64,000 nt of DNA, from NCBI GenBank assembly GCA_030998015.1, contig JARWMV010000249.1:868001-932000 (forward strand), written 5' to 3'. The translations under genes were made by a program, and so were the position numbers. Source of the stretch: Ceratorhiza oryzae-sativae (Eukaryota; Basidiomycota; Agaricomycetes; Cantharellales; Ceratobasidiaceae). Within the stretch, counting starts at the first letter, position 1, and every line of letters begins with the position of its first letter. This document shows positions 11,414-23,976 of this stretch, one piece after another. The notes below the pieces were generated by a model. It made no database searches. It saw only the letters and a list, made by a program, of their open reading frames with translations, and was not told where the DNA came from.

Positions 11414-12480
11414 TTACATGCGGAACGAACCTCCGGGGTCTGAGCCATCCGGACTACCTTTGCGACGCAGCGAGGAGGATAGGTCCACCGCATTGGACGA
11501 AGTGGCTGGGTGCATACTAGTTTCGAATGGCTGTGCGGGTGATGGTTGTTCAGCTTGGTATGCCGAATATTGCTGTGCGGCGTTGACCATGTTGAGGTAG
11601 GCCTGCAGAGTAAGATCCAGTTGATTGAACGTTCGCACGTCGAGCATGTCGTTGCAGGCGTATGAATTGTTGGATACGTATGATTGCGAGGAAGAATTCG
11701 ACAACTAAAAATGGAAGATGAGCATCCCATGTTGGAGAGTCGAATAGAATAGCAACAGCCCCGCGGAGCAGATGTGTCGTGAAGAATGTATTGGATAACC
11801 TTACCTCAGCCTGGTCAACTCTGTAGCTCTGGAGGTCAGGCGTTCCTATGACGAGCTTGGTGTCAGAAACGAGCTATCAAACGTTCTCGGAAAAAGATAT
11901 CCTACCGATATTAGACTGTAATCCAGGCAAGGCTCCATGACCCTTTGAGATGTAAGAAACCAGAGCTTCGAGCTGAACGCGTAGTGCATCGCGCTCCCTG
12001 CGCAATCTCCCGTTCTCTAGCTGCAATCGCTCAAGTGTCTGGCCCTCGGGCGGCGGAGATGTATTGCCAAGTGCTAGATCTGGAGACGGAGGGTTGAGAC
12101 CCATTGAGGGCACCCTCTGAGAGCTCAACGGGGCTTGGTGGCTTGAACCATTCATAGGCGTGTAGGAGCCTCGACCCGAAGCAGAAGAGAGCGCATCAAC
12201 CATAGTTTGGAGACGCTTGACACTCGACTCGAGCTATCGAACAAAATCAATTGGATCGAGTCAGCGAACAGGGTCTCGTGACTGGCTAATTAAAGCACAC
12301 GAGACTCACCGATTCAACATACGCCTTTCGTCGAGCTCGGAGTCGAGCCTGGGCTTGGGCGTTTCTGGAGAGTGGACGAGCTCCCGCCGAGGGGGAATGT
12401 TCCTCGTCGGACTCGGCCGGTGCGCTGCGTGCACACCCAGATGTCCTGGAAGGCGGCGTGGGTAGTTGGGAACGAGACAT
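11414..12480 (-). CDS. bZIP transcription factor
   Basis: Minus strand, exons 12480-12310, 12233-11906, 11845-11805 and 11704-11414, giving 276 aa. The basic region carries N40-x7-R48 within RNAQAQARLR followed by ARRKAY, the bZIP DNA-contact signature, with an intron just before the zipper. Leucines at 58, 65 and 72 make a short zipper. A second perfect heptad run, Leu at 127, 134, 141 and 148 (ERLQLENGRLRRERDAL), lies after a Pro/Ser-rich spacer of about 50 residues. The C-terminal part is Ser/Gln-rich without a known domain. A nuclear sequence-specific regulator is expected; its targets cannot be told from the sequence. Convergent with DUF3455-2, so not an obvious local co-regulation. Confidence 0.88.
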
Positions 12481-15400
12481 CTCGAAATGTACAAGGGGAC
12501 TGGCTTACAACAAACGATAAATTCTCTCGCTGATATAGCCCGACGCATGTATGAGCTGGACCGCGGGTGTAGCAACTGAGCAGTCAGAGCCTGACAATGC
12601 ATCGCTGATCTCATTGCTGCGCAGATGCTCATATGCGGGCGTCCACGTGTGAACGGCGTCACGCCGACCACTCAGAGGCAGCCCCGCGCCAAGCGCCGCT
12701 GATTACGTCAACCACACAACCGGCAAAAAGACTTCCGACACAGCCGCAACACAGCTTTGATTTGCTCCCAACCAGGTTTATGAGGGCAACGGTCCAGTGA
12801 ACACAAGGGTGCCAAGAGTATATGCCGCAATCGCTTGTTCGCGTATATGCCGCAGGTCCCTTCGGCAGCCCGCCGAGGCAAAAATCACGATGAGCCCGGG
12901 GTAAACTGCTTGATAAGCACAGCATGGTTCTTGACGATACGCCAAACTGACTCGGGCGCTTGTGTTTCCAGCTGCGGAGCGATTCGAGCCCGCCCAGGAC
13001 ATGTTCACTCTGAGGTCATTCGCTTGACGGTGGCCGTTTAGGCGGAGGACACGTTCCTGAACTTTCTCCAGCTGGGCTGTTAAGGAGTCATACTCGCGGG
13101 CCTAGGCTAACAACTTGCTGCTATATTTAGCCCAGCACACGAATATTTTAAATATAACTATGATATGGATCTTCTTTTCTGTGAAAAACTCACCGCATGG
13201 TTCAAGATGCTTCGAGCTGATAATCACGCTGTATCTGTAGCCTTTCGTGCAGGTCTGATCCAACATAATCACGAAACGGCGGAGTGAGGACACCGCCACT
13301 ACTCTTGGCTGTTCGGTTCGCCCTCGAATTTCACAATCTCTCGCAGCCCTGCCAATCTGGACAACCTGCCACAGGAGAATTATCACACAATTCGTGTGCC
13401 AGATCTGCTGTGGATTTTGCACTTATTGTAGCCGCTTAAATATTTTCCACTAGCCTGAATGCAGCTTTGCCTCGCCTCTATACCGACCTTGACACGAATG
13501 CCAGGAACAGACCAACTAGCACAATAAGAGAACAATGGCGTTGAAGAGTTTATCTCGGAGATCCTGGAGGTGGATTAGACTTGAAAAGGGGCTCTATTGG
13601 GTACCCGAATGCTGAGTTTATTTATGCTCGACTGCCCACCCGCATCGACCAGGGGTCTCGGCTCGCGCCAATTAGGCATGAACTTCCGGTGGCGTGCGGT
13701 GTCTCGAGCATCGCCACACAATGCGGTGCAAACGAATGGAATTCAAAAAGGCTTGGAGCGCGACGGGTTAGGCTTCTGCCTTGGATTCAAGTTGAGATAA
13801 TCTCGTTGGTCCGCTCCTTCTGTCGAGCTACCTCGGCGAGAAGATTTCGCGCTAGAATATATCTGTGTATCCCTGTCTGTTGGCCCTTGACGAGGGGGCT
13901 AGAAAGAGTGCTATCTGCGAGAACGAGGTACTGGTATTCAACTTTGATCGAAGGACGTTTCAGGCAATCTTCCCCATTGGAAAATATAACGTGTGAAAAT
14001 GTCTAACAGAAATGGCGCTGCAGTGGTGAAAGCAGTAGCTACGAACCGACGATCCCCGCCTTTTCGATAGACATTTACTTGGACGTGCGCGCCTGGCAGC
14101 GAACAGAACGGGACCTGCTAATTTAAATTTAAATAAAATGGCACGGCCCTAGTGGCGGCAAAGAAGAGATAAGAAAAATACAAACCATGAAGGGACACTG
14201 TAGCTTGCGTAACGAGTCATCACGTACAAATCGAGTCACCCAATTTGAAGGTTCAGCCTCCATGGCCTCGATCCGTTGTCTGACCCCCCACGACAGTAGT
14301 CAATAGGATGAATGCAATATGTTGCCAACTGTTGTCAACCGCATTGTAGTTGACGGATGGATACAAATGACAGGGCAACCTGCATTCGCTGCGAGCCGTC
14401 CCCACGAATAAAAGTAGTGGCCAAGAGGCTGTTGATGACAGTGAGGGGATGAGTGTAATCCCGCGGCCAAGGCGTTCACTTGAAACGCCTGTATCAGCTA
14501 TTCTTATCACTTAGTCCGCACTGTGGTGGTACCGGTAAGCGCGAAACGCGAGTTATCCCAATACAGATCGTTAGCCGCGCGCATACTCAAACCTGGGCAC
14601 TAATTTCGATGTGTAATAGCCAACCTAGCGGCGGGAAGGAACGTTGATATCCGCCATTATGCCGCCCAAACTTTAAGGAAGGGGATTGGGCGCCGGGATA
14701 CGAGCTTGCTCGTTGGTGAGACAGCCCACCGGGGGGCGGAAGAAAGAAAATGAAATTTGGTGGGGTCGAGACCGTGGGGAGTGTGTGCTGGTGGCGCACA
14801 CGTGACATCCTGGCTGTCATCCGCGACCGTGCGTTCGCCTGGCTGCTTGTGGCTGGCGGTGGCGTGCGTATTTTACCAAAATAGTGCAATTTCATGTATG
14901 ATTATATTCAAGGCAATAAAATGTTTAGCCACTCTGGACTTGGGAGGCTGGGGCCCGCCTCCCGACTTAGCTGACGCATGACCCACCAAAACTCGGATAC
15001 GCGTCAAGTGCAAATTGATGCTAAATATCACGCAATAAATGCGCGTAGCGCAGTGTGTTGAAGATGAGTAAAATTGAATATATTTACTGTGTGTGGGATG
15101 CTACCTACAGAGCCAGAAAGCGCTCCTTACATGCACGTTAAGAGTCGTTCTAGCACATCGTAGGATCTTACAGTTGGTACGCGAGTCGTACTACACGAGT
15201 CATGCGATCGACAGAGTATTCCAGTCAATTCTACATATTTTTGTTTGTATCCTACACATCAAGTTGGGGGTATGGTACCCGTTATCTGGCCCGACAGACC
15301 AACATATTCGTTCAGTCACGCAGAGTGTGGCCACGTCACAGCGCCCTCAAAGAAATTTTAAGTCCTGCTACCCATATCAAAATTATGGCCTTTGAAATGA

Positions 15401-16604
15401 GAATGAGACTTAAGGTGGGTGGTAGGCGAAAAAAAAAAAGATGCGAGGGTGCCATAATTCACGCACACCTCTGTGGCAGACCTTTGTACGAGGCCCAAGG
15501 AATCACACGCCCTGTCCGCCCCTTTCCACCTTTCCACGAGGCCAGTTGCCTCAGGCCTAGTCATAACATCCCTTCAGGTCAAAGATTCAGCGCCAATCGC
15601 ACATCAAAATCGCGCGAGGTGGACGTAAGTAAGATTTCATGAGCATCAGGAGATCACGATGCTGTATTTGAAGGGTTGATTAACCGCCCATGATCGGTAC
15701 CTTGGTAAACCCGAGGTTGGCTATTCTTGAGATCGCCGCGTTGTTATTGTATACACTTTTGAGCGCGCATAACCCATCCCGATCGAGAAAACTCGCTGAC
15801 TCATCGCGTGGCTGGCCCTTTTGGTTGCTTTGGAGCAAGCGGTTGGGGCCGGCGGGCGAATTCAGGACAAAATCATATTATATGGATTGATCTCATTCGC
15901 GCGAGTAAGCTGATTGTTACTGCACTAATGTTCCTGTGATCGAGATAATGGCCCGATGGAATGATATGATACTCAAATGAGTGCTTAACCATATTTGGCC
16001 TTATTGGTCGTAATGAAGAAGACGCGGAGTTTATCGCCAGGTCTCGCCCCCTGTCGACTACCACCGCCCGATGCCCTGCAACCCAGCTTAACTCAAGCTG
16101 GACACGCATCTGTGCAACGTGTTTGTAGCGTGTTCTCGTTGCATGAACTTGCTATTTCTAGACATAGTGCGTGCGCTGGCTCAATGTATTTCGCGGACGT
16201 GAGCATTCAAGTTGTGCCTTGGAGCGCCCAAAATGAACCATGTTCGCGACTCACCTGGAGGCTGTGAGCGGTGGAGATCAATGAACAGCTGGGGCGGACT
16301 TCCTGCAGTTCCCTCATTCGGCCGTGCGCACAGCCCAGCCATTACGAGAGCTATCTTGGGAACGAGCATGTCGTTCGCTCCGCACCTTGCCGACGGGCTC
16401 TCAGTCCTAGTAGTTGATAGAATCGCCGAGATCTGTCAGCGCTCGTGGGCGATCATTTCGTTCTAAGCTCCATTCGTAAAGTCAGTTGACAGGCCGTTCC
16501 GATGCAAGAGGAGACGGCGAGTACATATATCGTCGACGCGGTCGCTCGAAGCTCACAATTCTCCACACCCATCTCCACCGCCACTTGTCCTTTCTGGGTA
16601 CAAT
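12481..16604. other. Gene-poor 4.1 kb
   Basis: Open frames up to 146 codons on both strands (13581-14006, 15202-15642, 12306-12671) show no recognisable domain, no consistent splice sites and overlap each other. The proximal 200-300 bp at each end should hold the promoters of the bZIP gene and the calpain. An A-run of about 11 lies at 15430-15440. No RNA gene or transposon signature was recognised. Confidence 0.45.
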
Positions 16605-19463
16605 ATGCCTATTCGTGATTCCGTTCGTGGCTTCCAGAAAAAGCTCGTCAAGGAGTTTGACGAAAGTGCCGAGAAGTTTAGCAAGCGCAACAAGGTGAAA
16701 CGCACCAACACCGAGCACTTTGAACAACTCAAGGAGCGCGCGGTCCGTTTTTTTCCCGTCTCTATTCACGTGTTGCGTACGCCCTAAACCTGTACCCACA
16801 GGGCCTCCTCGTCACCGCCGAACTCGAAGCGGCAATTTCACGGTGCAAAGCCAAGGTCGAAGCGATCTCGAAGCAATGCCGTGCTCGGAACCGTCGTTTC
16901 CGCGACGTCGAGTTTGATCTGGTTGACGACCGTGACCGCTGCTTGCACAGTCTTGACACCGAGGAGAGTAATCACCTGAGCACAGCTGACGTACTCCGTG
17001 TTACCGAGATATTTAACAACGTAAGCGATGACCTGTACCTTTTCCCCAAACACCCTCTGAAATGCATCTATAGCCCAGGTTCTTTGTCGATGGCATCCAG
17101 GCTGGTGATATTTCTCAAGGTGCTCTTGGTGACTGCTGGTTGCTGAGCGCTTTGGCAACGATGACTACGATGCCTCAGCTCATTGAGAAAATCTGCGTTG
17201 CAGTATGCTTTCAATTTGACTCTGTCTCGCCATCGTACTCACGTTGTGATTCCAGCGTGATGAAAAAGTTGGGGTGTACGGCTTCATCTTCTATCGCGAC
17301 TCTGGTTGGCAAGAGGTCATTATCGACGACTATTTGTGTACCAAGGTGCCAAAGTGGGAATGCATCACTGGACGCGAGCAGATGCTTTATCACAAAAACA
17401 AGGATACTTACAATGCTACTGCGCGCAAGGGTGGCCGAACCTTGTGTTTTGCGTCATGCGGGACGAGGACGAGACTTGGGTGTACGTTCTTCCGTTTCTG
17501 GACGGTTCTCTCTCTGATTTTTGTCCAGCCCTTTGATTGAGAAGGCCTATGCCAAGTTGGTCGGGGACTATTCAGCCGTTAGTGGGGGCTTTGCTGCCGA
17601 GGGAATCGAGGATCTTACTGGGTACAGAGAATTATAGAACTCACATACTCTTGCTTACGTCGCCGGCTTTTAGCGGTGTTGCAACTAAGCTCGATATTGC
17701 GGATATCCTCGATACTGATGAGTTCTGGAAGAACGAGCTCATGTTGGCCAACGAGGATAGGCTGTTCGGATGTTCTATCAAGCAGGACGGGCAGACGAGG
17801 AGATCAACGGTGTGAAGCCTCGGATCTAACTGCCCCTTCCTATTGCCTAACCCAGCGGGTTCTAGGTCTCCTTCAGGCCCACGCCTACTCTGTCGTACGT
17901 GCTGTCGAAGTCAATGGCAAACGCTTTGTGCGTCTTCGGAACCCGTGGGGTCACCATGAATGGAACGGACGATGGTCCGACGGCTCGAAAGAATGGACTC
18001 CCGAATGGATGGCTCTGATGCCCCAGATCGGTCACCAATTCGGCAACGACGGAGAGTTTATCATGGAGTACAGCGACTTTTTGAAAACGTGGACCACCAT
18101 CGACCGATGCAGGGTGTTTGACAGCACCTGGTCCATGAGCTCGATGTGGCTCGAAGTCATGTGCCGACCCTTCCCCTGCGCGTGGAATTATGGCGATGTC
18201 TCTTGTGAGTTTGACGTGCGAATTTGGCTGGGCGGGATATTGACATGTTGGGGTAGTCACCATATCCATCGGACAAGCTACGCCGGCCATCATTGTGCTT
18301 TCTCGATTGGATACTCGCTCATTCGCGTTCCTCTCCGGATGCTACAACTGGAACTTTGATTTCAACATTTTCCGCAAGGGTGGTGAATTACAAGAACCTC
18401 TCCTCAGCTCTAGCCATACCGGCTACTGGCGTAGGAGCGTCAATCTTGAAATCGACCTGGAGCCAGGCGAGTATGTCGTTCATGTAAGCATTTTTTTTTG
18501 TACTTTACATGCTTCGGTTGTGAGACCAAATCGCGCCCAGGTTCGATTAGATCGTGAAATGGCGCGTGCCGCAAACTATCTGTCGGAAAAGGCGATGAAG
18601 CCTCGCAAGCTCGCGCGGTGTTGAGTGAGCAGATGCAAGCCAAGTCGGTCGCAATGAGTACGTACCTACATGCCTGTCCCTCTCGGCCGTGTCTCATTTT
18701 GTCTCTTTTAGACTTTGATGGGTAAATAACTTTGTTGTGTGGGCTGGGGTGGTGGGCTAACATGGAATTTAGTGGATTGAGTCGTCACCTCCGTGTGGCC
18801 CAGAGCACGTACGCCGCCAAGGATTTGACCGAACTCGAGATGATCCGTCTTCAGCCGAATCCTGATATTGTTGAAGAGGATGGTGAGGAGGGCGACGGTG
18901 CTGCCGATAACGACGAAGAAGTAGAGGAGCCGGAGGAGGAGGGAGGAGAAAAAGTCTGAGGAGGGGGAAGGGGCGGAAGAAAACGGAGCGCACGAGGAGG
19001 TTGGTGTGACTGTTCAGGCTGAGCCACCATCTGGACCTTCGCACGACCGCCGCTGCAACGAGTGTGGGGTACGTTGCTTCACAAATGGTTCGCGAGCCTT
19101 CATAGCTCATAGTTTGAAATTAGGTCTATCCCATCATCGGACCGCTGTATCATTGCATGGACATTGCGTGCGATGACTATGACGCGTGCCAGAATTGCAT
19201 GTCGAGGATTGGACATAATGGCAACCATCGGGTGGTTCGTATCGAAGACCCTGGTCGCGCGGGGACTCTATCCAAAGTGGTGCGCCTTCAAACGTCTGGT
19301 CTGCGAGTATGCTGAAACTCACGAATTTCTGCAGGCGGAAGACGATAGCGACAACGCCATCACGCTTGGTCTGCGCGTGTATACCAAGACCTCGGTCCCA
19401 GTTACGGTCAATGGGCAGCTACGACACGGATCCGTTATTCATTGGACCAAGGATGCGATTTAG
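16605..19463 (+). CDS. Calpain cysteine protease with C-terminal ZZ zinc finger (frame breaks)
   Basis: Ca2+-type cytosolic cysteine protease of the fungal calpain family, roughly 700 aa over many short introns. The catalytic triad is visible: Cys in [10 protein letters not shown] (about 17130), His in LLQAHAYSV (about 17880) and Asn in RLRNPWG (about 17940). A beta-sandwich region (18250-18490) follows, then an acidic run, then a ZZ-type zinc finger (RRCNECG ... [17 protein letters not shown], 19050-19205), then a conserved tail (TLGLRVYTK...GQLRHG). Start ATG 16605, TAG 19461-19463. Conserved exons change frame at four places: GGG 17460-17462, GGG 17789-17791 and GG 18617-18618 are each one G short, and the acidic run near 18941-18943 is one base long. 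Correct family sequence resumes after each, so this is either a damaged gene or four homopolymer errors. Confidence 0.88.
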
Positions 19464-20088
19464 AGAAATAAAATGTAATACTATCCAAGGGGCGTGTATG
19501 ATGGCTAGCGGGGATCCGGAGTTTGGAATGAATTTTAGCAGGTTGTATTTGTGACTAAGCAGTTGATCGAGCGTATATTTCCTCATTTGGAAGTCTCACA
19601 TGACAACAAAGGCGACATGTCTCAGCCCGCGCCCCGGCGAGAACCCGACTGGGGTGGATTTTTGAGAGGCGAACGCCCTCGGACCAGCACGCCGTCGAGC
19701 TCCGCGTACGAAGGGTTCGTCCCGGTCGGTCGTGTTGCTCACCCCTGATGGGAGACAATAGTGCTGCATGAGAGATGGCCACAAATCGTCTCTACATCGT
19801 TTCCGAAGGCTAAATGCAACCAGAGTTAGTCTCTTCCGGAGGCTTCCGGCCCCTATCTCTGATCCCACGGGATGCCTCGGTACGATCTTGATCATATAGA
19901 GATTACGGCGTACCAAATTCGTCTAAACGCAACATCGCACCTGCTCGCTATTGTTCGAAAAAAAAAAAACATTGGCTAGGGTCGTACTAAGACGGAGTAA
20001 CACCATCCGTCGACTGGTCGAATGAGTTTAAAAATATGCCTGGTCGGGGGCTTGGCTCTTCAGTAGCCCCCAGCTATTATTTCTTTTC
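19464..20088. other. Intergenic; P450-A promoter region
   Basis: About 625 bp. An in-frame open stretch on the minus strand (19596-19916) has no recognisable feature. An A-run of 11-12 lies at 19958-19969. Nothing else supported. Confidence 0.5.
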
Positions 20089-22239
20089 ATGAGCGCATTC
20101 AACCCACTCCTTGGTAGTCTTTGCGTCGTGCTCGGTGCTGCGCTGCTCAGGCTCTGGCGCAGGCGTCGCGCGAGTTTGCCCGTGCCTCTGCCCCCGAGCC
20201 CGACGTCGTACCCGATTATAGGCCACTTGTTGTCCGTGCCGACTCGAGATGAACATATTGGTTTTATCGAGCTCGGGCAGCAGTTGAATAGTGAGTTTGT
20301 CCATTATGAACGACCACTCGACTCATCATCTGAGTTATGCAGGCGATATATTCTCCTTAAAAGTCTTCGGCCAATTGCTCATTGTTCTCAACTCTCCCGA
20401 GAGCGTGACGGATCTACTCGAAAAGCGCTCCAACATCTATTCCGATCGTGTCTGCCCTCCGATGATCGCTGAACCGTCATTGTGCGTCGTTTTCCGTCCG
20501 ATATGAGGTCAGTCGTGGTTGCTGGTTATTGATGCTTGTTGTCATCTAGGATGAACTGGGCAAACTTTTCCAGTTTGGTCGGCTACAACGATCGGTGGAA
20601 AAAGTTTCGACGGTTGATTCATCCATGGCTCCACAAGACTGCCGTCGAAGAGTTCTATCGTCCTCAGCAACTCGAGGCTAGGCTTTTGATCCAGCGCTTG
20701 CTCAAGTTTTCTGGTGCTGTGAGCGATTCGGAGGATTTGCTTGACCAGTTTTATATGTGAGTTGCGCGTTTACTTAGACTGTGGGTAATGCTGAAGCATC
20801 GGTTGAAGTGCATTTTCATCTACGCTTACTACCTCGATTTATGGCCACAAGCTCCAATCCTTGGACGACGAGTTTTTAGTCGGGATTAAAGAGGCGACAG
20901 ATCACTTTGCAAAGGCCGCTTCGCCGTCCAGTGCGCCTCCATTCACCAACTCACGCCCAAACTGACCTTTTTGGCAGATTTTCTCGTCAACCTGTTCCCG
21001 GCGCTAGTTCATCTGCCCGACTGGCTTCCCGGAATGGAATGGAAACGGACGGGACGCAAGTGGGGTGAGCACCAGGAACAGTTTGTCGACAAGACTTTTG
21101 GATGGACCAAGGCCCGGGTTGTGAGTCGTGATATTCGTACACATTGAATTTGCACTTATATGTTTCTTTGTCTTTGTAAAAGGTCAAGGGGGAAGACGAT
21201 TCGTCGATGATTGCTGCCATGTTGCGTGATGCCGAGCGTTTGGGCATTAAGCCTGAAGAGCGGGACGATTATATCAAACAGATTGCAGTTACCTTATTTG
21301 CTGGTGAGTAAGGCTCTTATGTGTCGTTGGCCTATTTAACACTCGCCTATTAGCCGGTACTGATACCAGCGCAACCACCCTTCTCATTTTTATCCTGGCC
21401 ATGGTCCTCTTCCCCGAGGCTCAGGCTAAAGCTCAAGCGGAAATCGACGAGGTCATAGGATCTGATCGGTTGCCGACGATGGAGGACAGGCCTCGTCTCG
21501 ATTATGTGAGTCGGCTCGTCGAGGAGGTTCTGAGATGGCGTCCGGCTGGCCCACTCGGTACGTGTCTGAATTTAGCAGAACTTGCGTCGGGTGGGTATTC
21601 AGTGTGGTTTTGTTAGGGATGCCGCACGCTTGCTACCGAGATGATATCTATCGCGGGTATAGGATCCCAAAGGGTGCGATTGTGTAAGTATTTCGTTAAA
21701 AGTTGTAGTTATCTGACTGACTGGGACGAACAATTTTTAGTATTGGGAACGTATGGTATATGGTATTTTATTCGATCCATTGCGTCGTGCTGACAATCCC
21801 CCAGGGCAATCAACCATAACCCGAAAGTGTACAATGATCCGGAGACGTTTAACCCAGACCGATATCTTGATCCAAATGTCCCGTTGCCTGTATCGTTCGG
21901 TTTGGCCGACGGTATGTCCCCATGATTATGGACTCAACCCGTGATTCTCACGATACGTGTAGAGCTTGCCCTGGAGTACATTTCGCGAAAGCTTCGCTCT
22001 TTATCACCGCTGCATCCATCCTGGCCACGTTCAAGTTGACCCTGACCCAAAACGATCTTGGAGAGGACATTATTCCAGCCGTGGAAAGCGACAATCAGGT
22101 TGTGTTGTAAGTCTCCCCCTCGAATGAAATTTGTCAAGGCGCTGATTCGGCATGTGCATATAGCCACCCCAAGCCGTTCAAGTTGAAGCTCATCCCCCGG
22201 TCGGGTGCCTGTGCAAGTTTGGTCCAACCCGCGGCGTAG
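20089..22239 (+). CDS. Cytochrome P450 monooxygenase, copy A (one-base frame break in haem loop)
   Basis: Membrane-anchored fungal P450. ATG 20089 opens a hydrophobic anchor followed by basic RRRR and a Pro-rich hinge (LPPSPTSYPIIGHL). Helix I AGTDTS lies after 21350, the K-helix ExxR is EVLR (about 21525), and the haem loop is FG..GRRACPG around 21890-21975, split by an intron. TAG at 22237-22239; about 530 aa, with about ten introns. The haem-loop exon is one T short at 21901-21903: the F-G-F-G-R-R reading and the correct splice phase, as in copy B, need one more base. Everything downstream continues in family sequence. It is a paralogue of 28490-30734 with the same intron positions, and each sits upstream of a fucosidase. 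Substrate unknown. Confidence 0.88.
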
Positions 22240-22789
22240 TAATGTCGAATTCGTTTCGTTGAGTATGTATTTTTTTTAGTGCGTTTCGTGTTTGTGTATC
22301 GCCTGGTTTCTGCCGTTGATTGGGCTCGCACATGTTATTTTTCATTTGGTGTACTTTATTCGGGTAAATGGTGATGTTTGAATTTCAGACCTAGCTACTG
22401 TTTAAGTAAATCATATTAGTCGGGCAGGGGCATGACGGGTTCGACGATCGTTACACATACCTCCCGATCAGGCAAGAGGATGCTCGGTGCATTTGAAATA
22501 TTACATTCCAATCCCCCATAAAAACACCACTCCGTGTTGGTAGTTGGAGTTTACCATCAGCCCATCTCCAAGGATCTGGATCCGTCTTGAGGCTGAACAA
22601 CCATGTATAACGTGTGAAGGTTTGGTGGCTGAATTTCGTTTGCGCTGGGTTTCGACGCCGGAAATGAAGCCACATCGCGGTGTCCAGTAACCCTTATATA
22701 TCAGACGAGATTTCATTGATCAGGGAAGATGAACCGAGAGTATCAATACTATTGAAGTATATGCGGCCAGTGGGCATACCGGGCCCACA
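22240..22789. other. Intergenic after P450-A
   Basis: 550 bp between the P450-A stop and the LTR-like repeat. No coding or repeat signal recognised. Copy B has only 68 bp at the same place. Confidence 0.5.
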
Positions 22790-23082
22790 TTCTCACGCAG
22801 GGAGGTTTCTCGTGGCTAAGATACAAATCGTACTTAGCTCAACTACGAAGGTAGAGAACTATATATACTGTACCTAAGATACAAATCGTACTATAGAGTA
22901 CAGTGTGAATAGAATACATGAGAAAAGAAAGAAAATACGATACCTTAGCTCAACTACGAAGGTAGAGAACTAAGGAAGAAGAAGGGGGATTCCCGCGAAC
23001 TCGCGCATGATATCAGAGAGGGGGGATACGAAACAGAAACAAATATGCGCATACATACACGCATATGATTGTAAATTCAACA
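22790..23082 (-). repeat. LTR-like repeat, copy A, with internal duplication
   Basis: Closely similar to 30802-31033. Read on the minus strand it begins TGTTGAATTTACAATC and ends GCGTGAGA-, so it resembles a solo LTR. Compared with copy B, about 60 bp (aagatacaaatcgtact and the block cttagctcaactacgaagg) are repeated inside it. No coding content. Confidence 0.75.
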
Positions 23083-23976
23083 CACATGACCGATTACTAT
23101 TCAATGAAGCTAGGATTCTGGGGTGCGAGCTCCGAGAAATGGCTGTGTTTGAGCTTGCCTTCGTGAAATTTGATAGATAAAGGGTGTTGGTACATAGCTG
23201 TGGCAGTCTCAAGGGGAGTGCAATTTTAGGTCTCCGCTCTGTGAAACCAGGCAGATGACATATTTCTTTCGGAATCGCTGAGGTTTGTGTTGGGACGGAG
23301 AGGAAACTGAAAGAATTCTCCCAGAGCAAAGTGATTCTTGCTACCCATTAGCGCCATTATCTCTTGAAGCTTCTCCAATTTGGTTTTAGGAGATTTTCGC
23401 TTCACTTTTGCGATCCTAAATCTGCCTTTCGATTGTCCCCCAATTGCAGTTTGAGGTCCCGAGGTTTCAGCAAGTTCCGCAGTGTTAGGCTCCCCGGATA
23501 GCATAGTAGTATCATCTGTAGAGCGACCACACTGAGGACATAACGCGATATGGGCTGTGGAGCCTTCGGGCACCGGCTGAGCTGCAACGCTGGCCGGGGA
23601 TTTGACCGCTTGAGCATTATGCCACTTTCGAGTTCCACGTACAGGAGCCGGTGGTCGTGGATTTACCGCCCGGTCAGTGCGCAAAATGTCCAACATAGCT
23701 ATTTCGACTAAATGGATGTAGTGCAGCAAGCAGAAGGGGCGTCGTAGCTTAGTTTCAATTCGAAGAGCCCCTAACTGGGCCGTTAGGATTACAGTAGTCA
23801 TATATGTTACATCACATGTTGCTTTCGGCAATGGGCCGGCTCTCGGTGAATCTCCCGAGATTGCCGAAGATGGAACCGAAGGACTCGATCACGCGGCCTT
23901 CCCAGACTCTCTCGCGTGATCTTCTTCCCCCCCAAAAAAGCAGGGGAGAGGTTGGTTCACCCAACAATCGACAACC
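23083..23976. other. Intergenic with an uncertain minus-strand ORF
   Basis: Most of this interval is covered by one open frame of about 200 codons on the minus strand (23831-23226). It has a Lys-rich stretch KSPKTKLEKLQEIMALMG followed by LGEFF, faintly like the N-terminal part of Agaricomycete transposon-associated proteins, but I cannot assign it. There is no counterpart in the duplicated module B. It may be a relic. The last part holds the fucosidase A promoter. Confidence 0.3.

Noticed and set aside
15202..15642. 146-codon ORF in the gene-poor region
   Set aside because: Low-complexity basic composition, contains a poly-Lys from an A-run, no domain or splice context.
23226..23831. 201-codon minus-strand ORF between P450-A and fucosidase A
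   Set aside because: Only a faint similarity to transposon-associated proteins; kept as part of the intergenic description, not as a gene.
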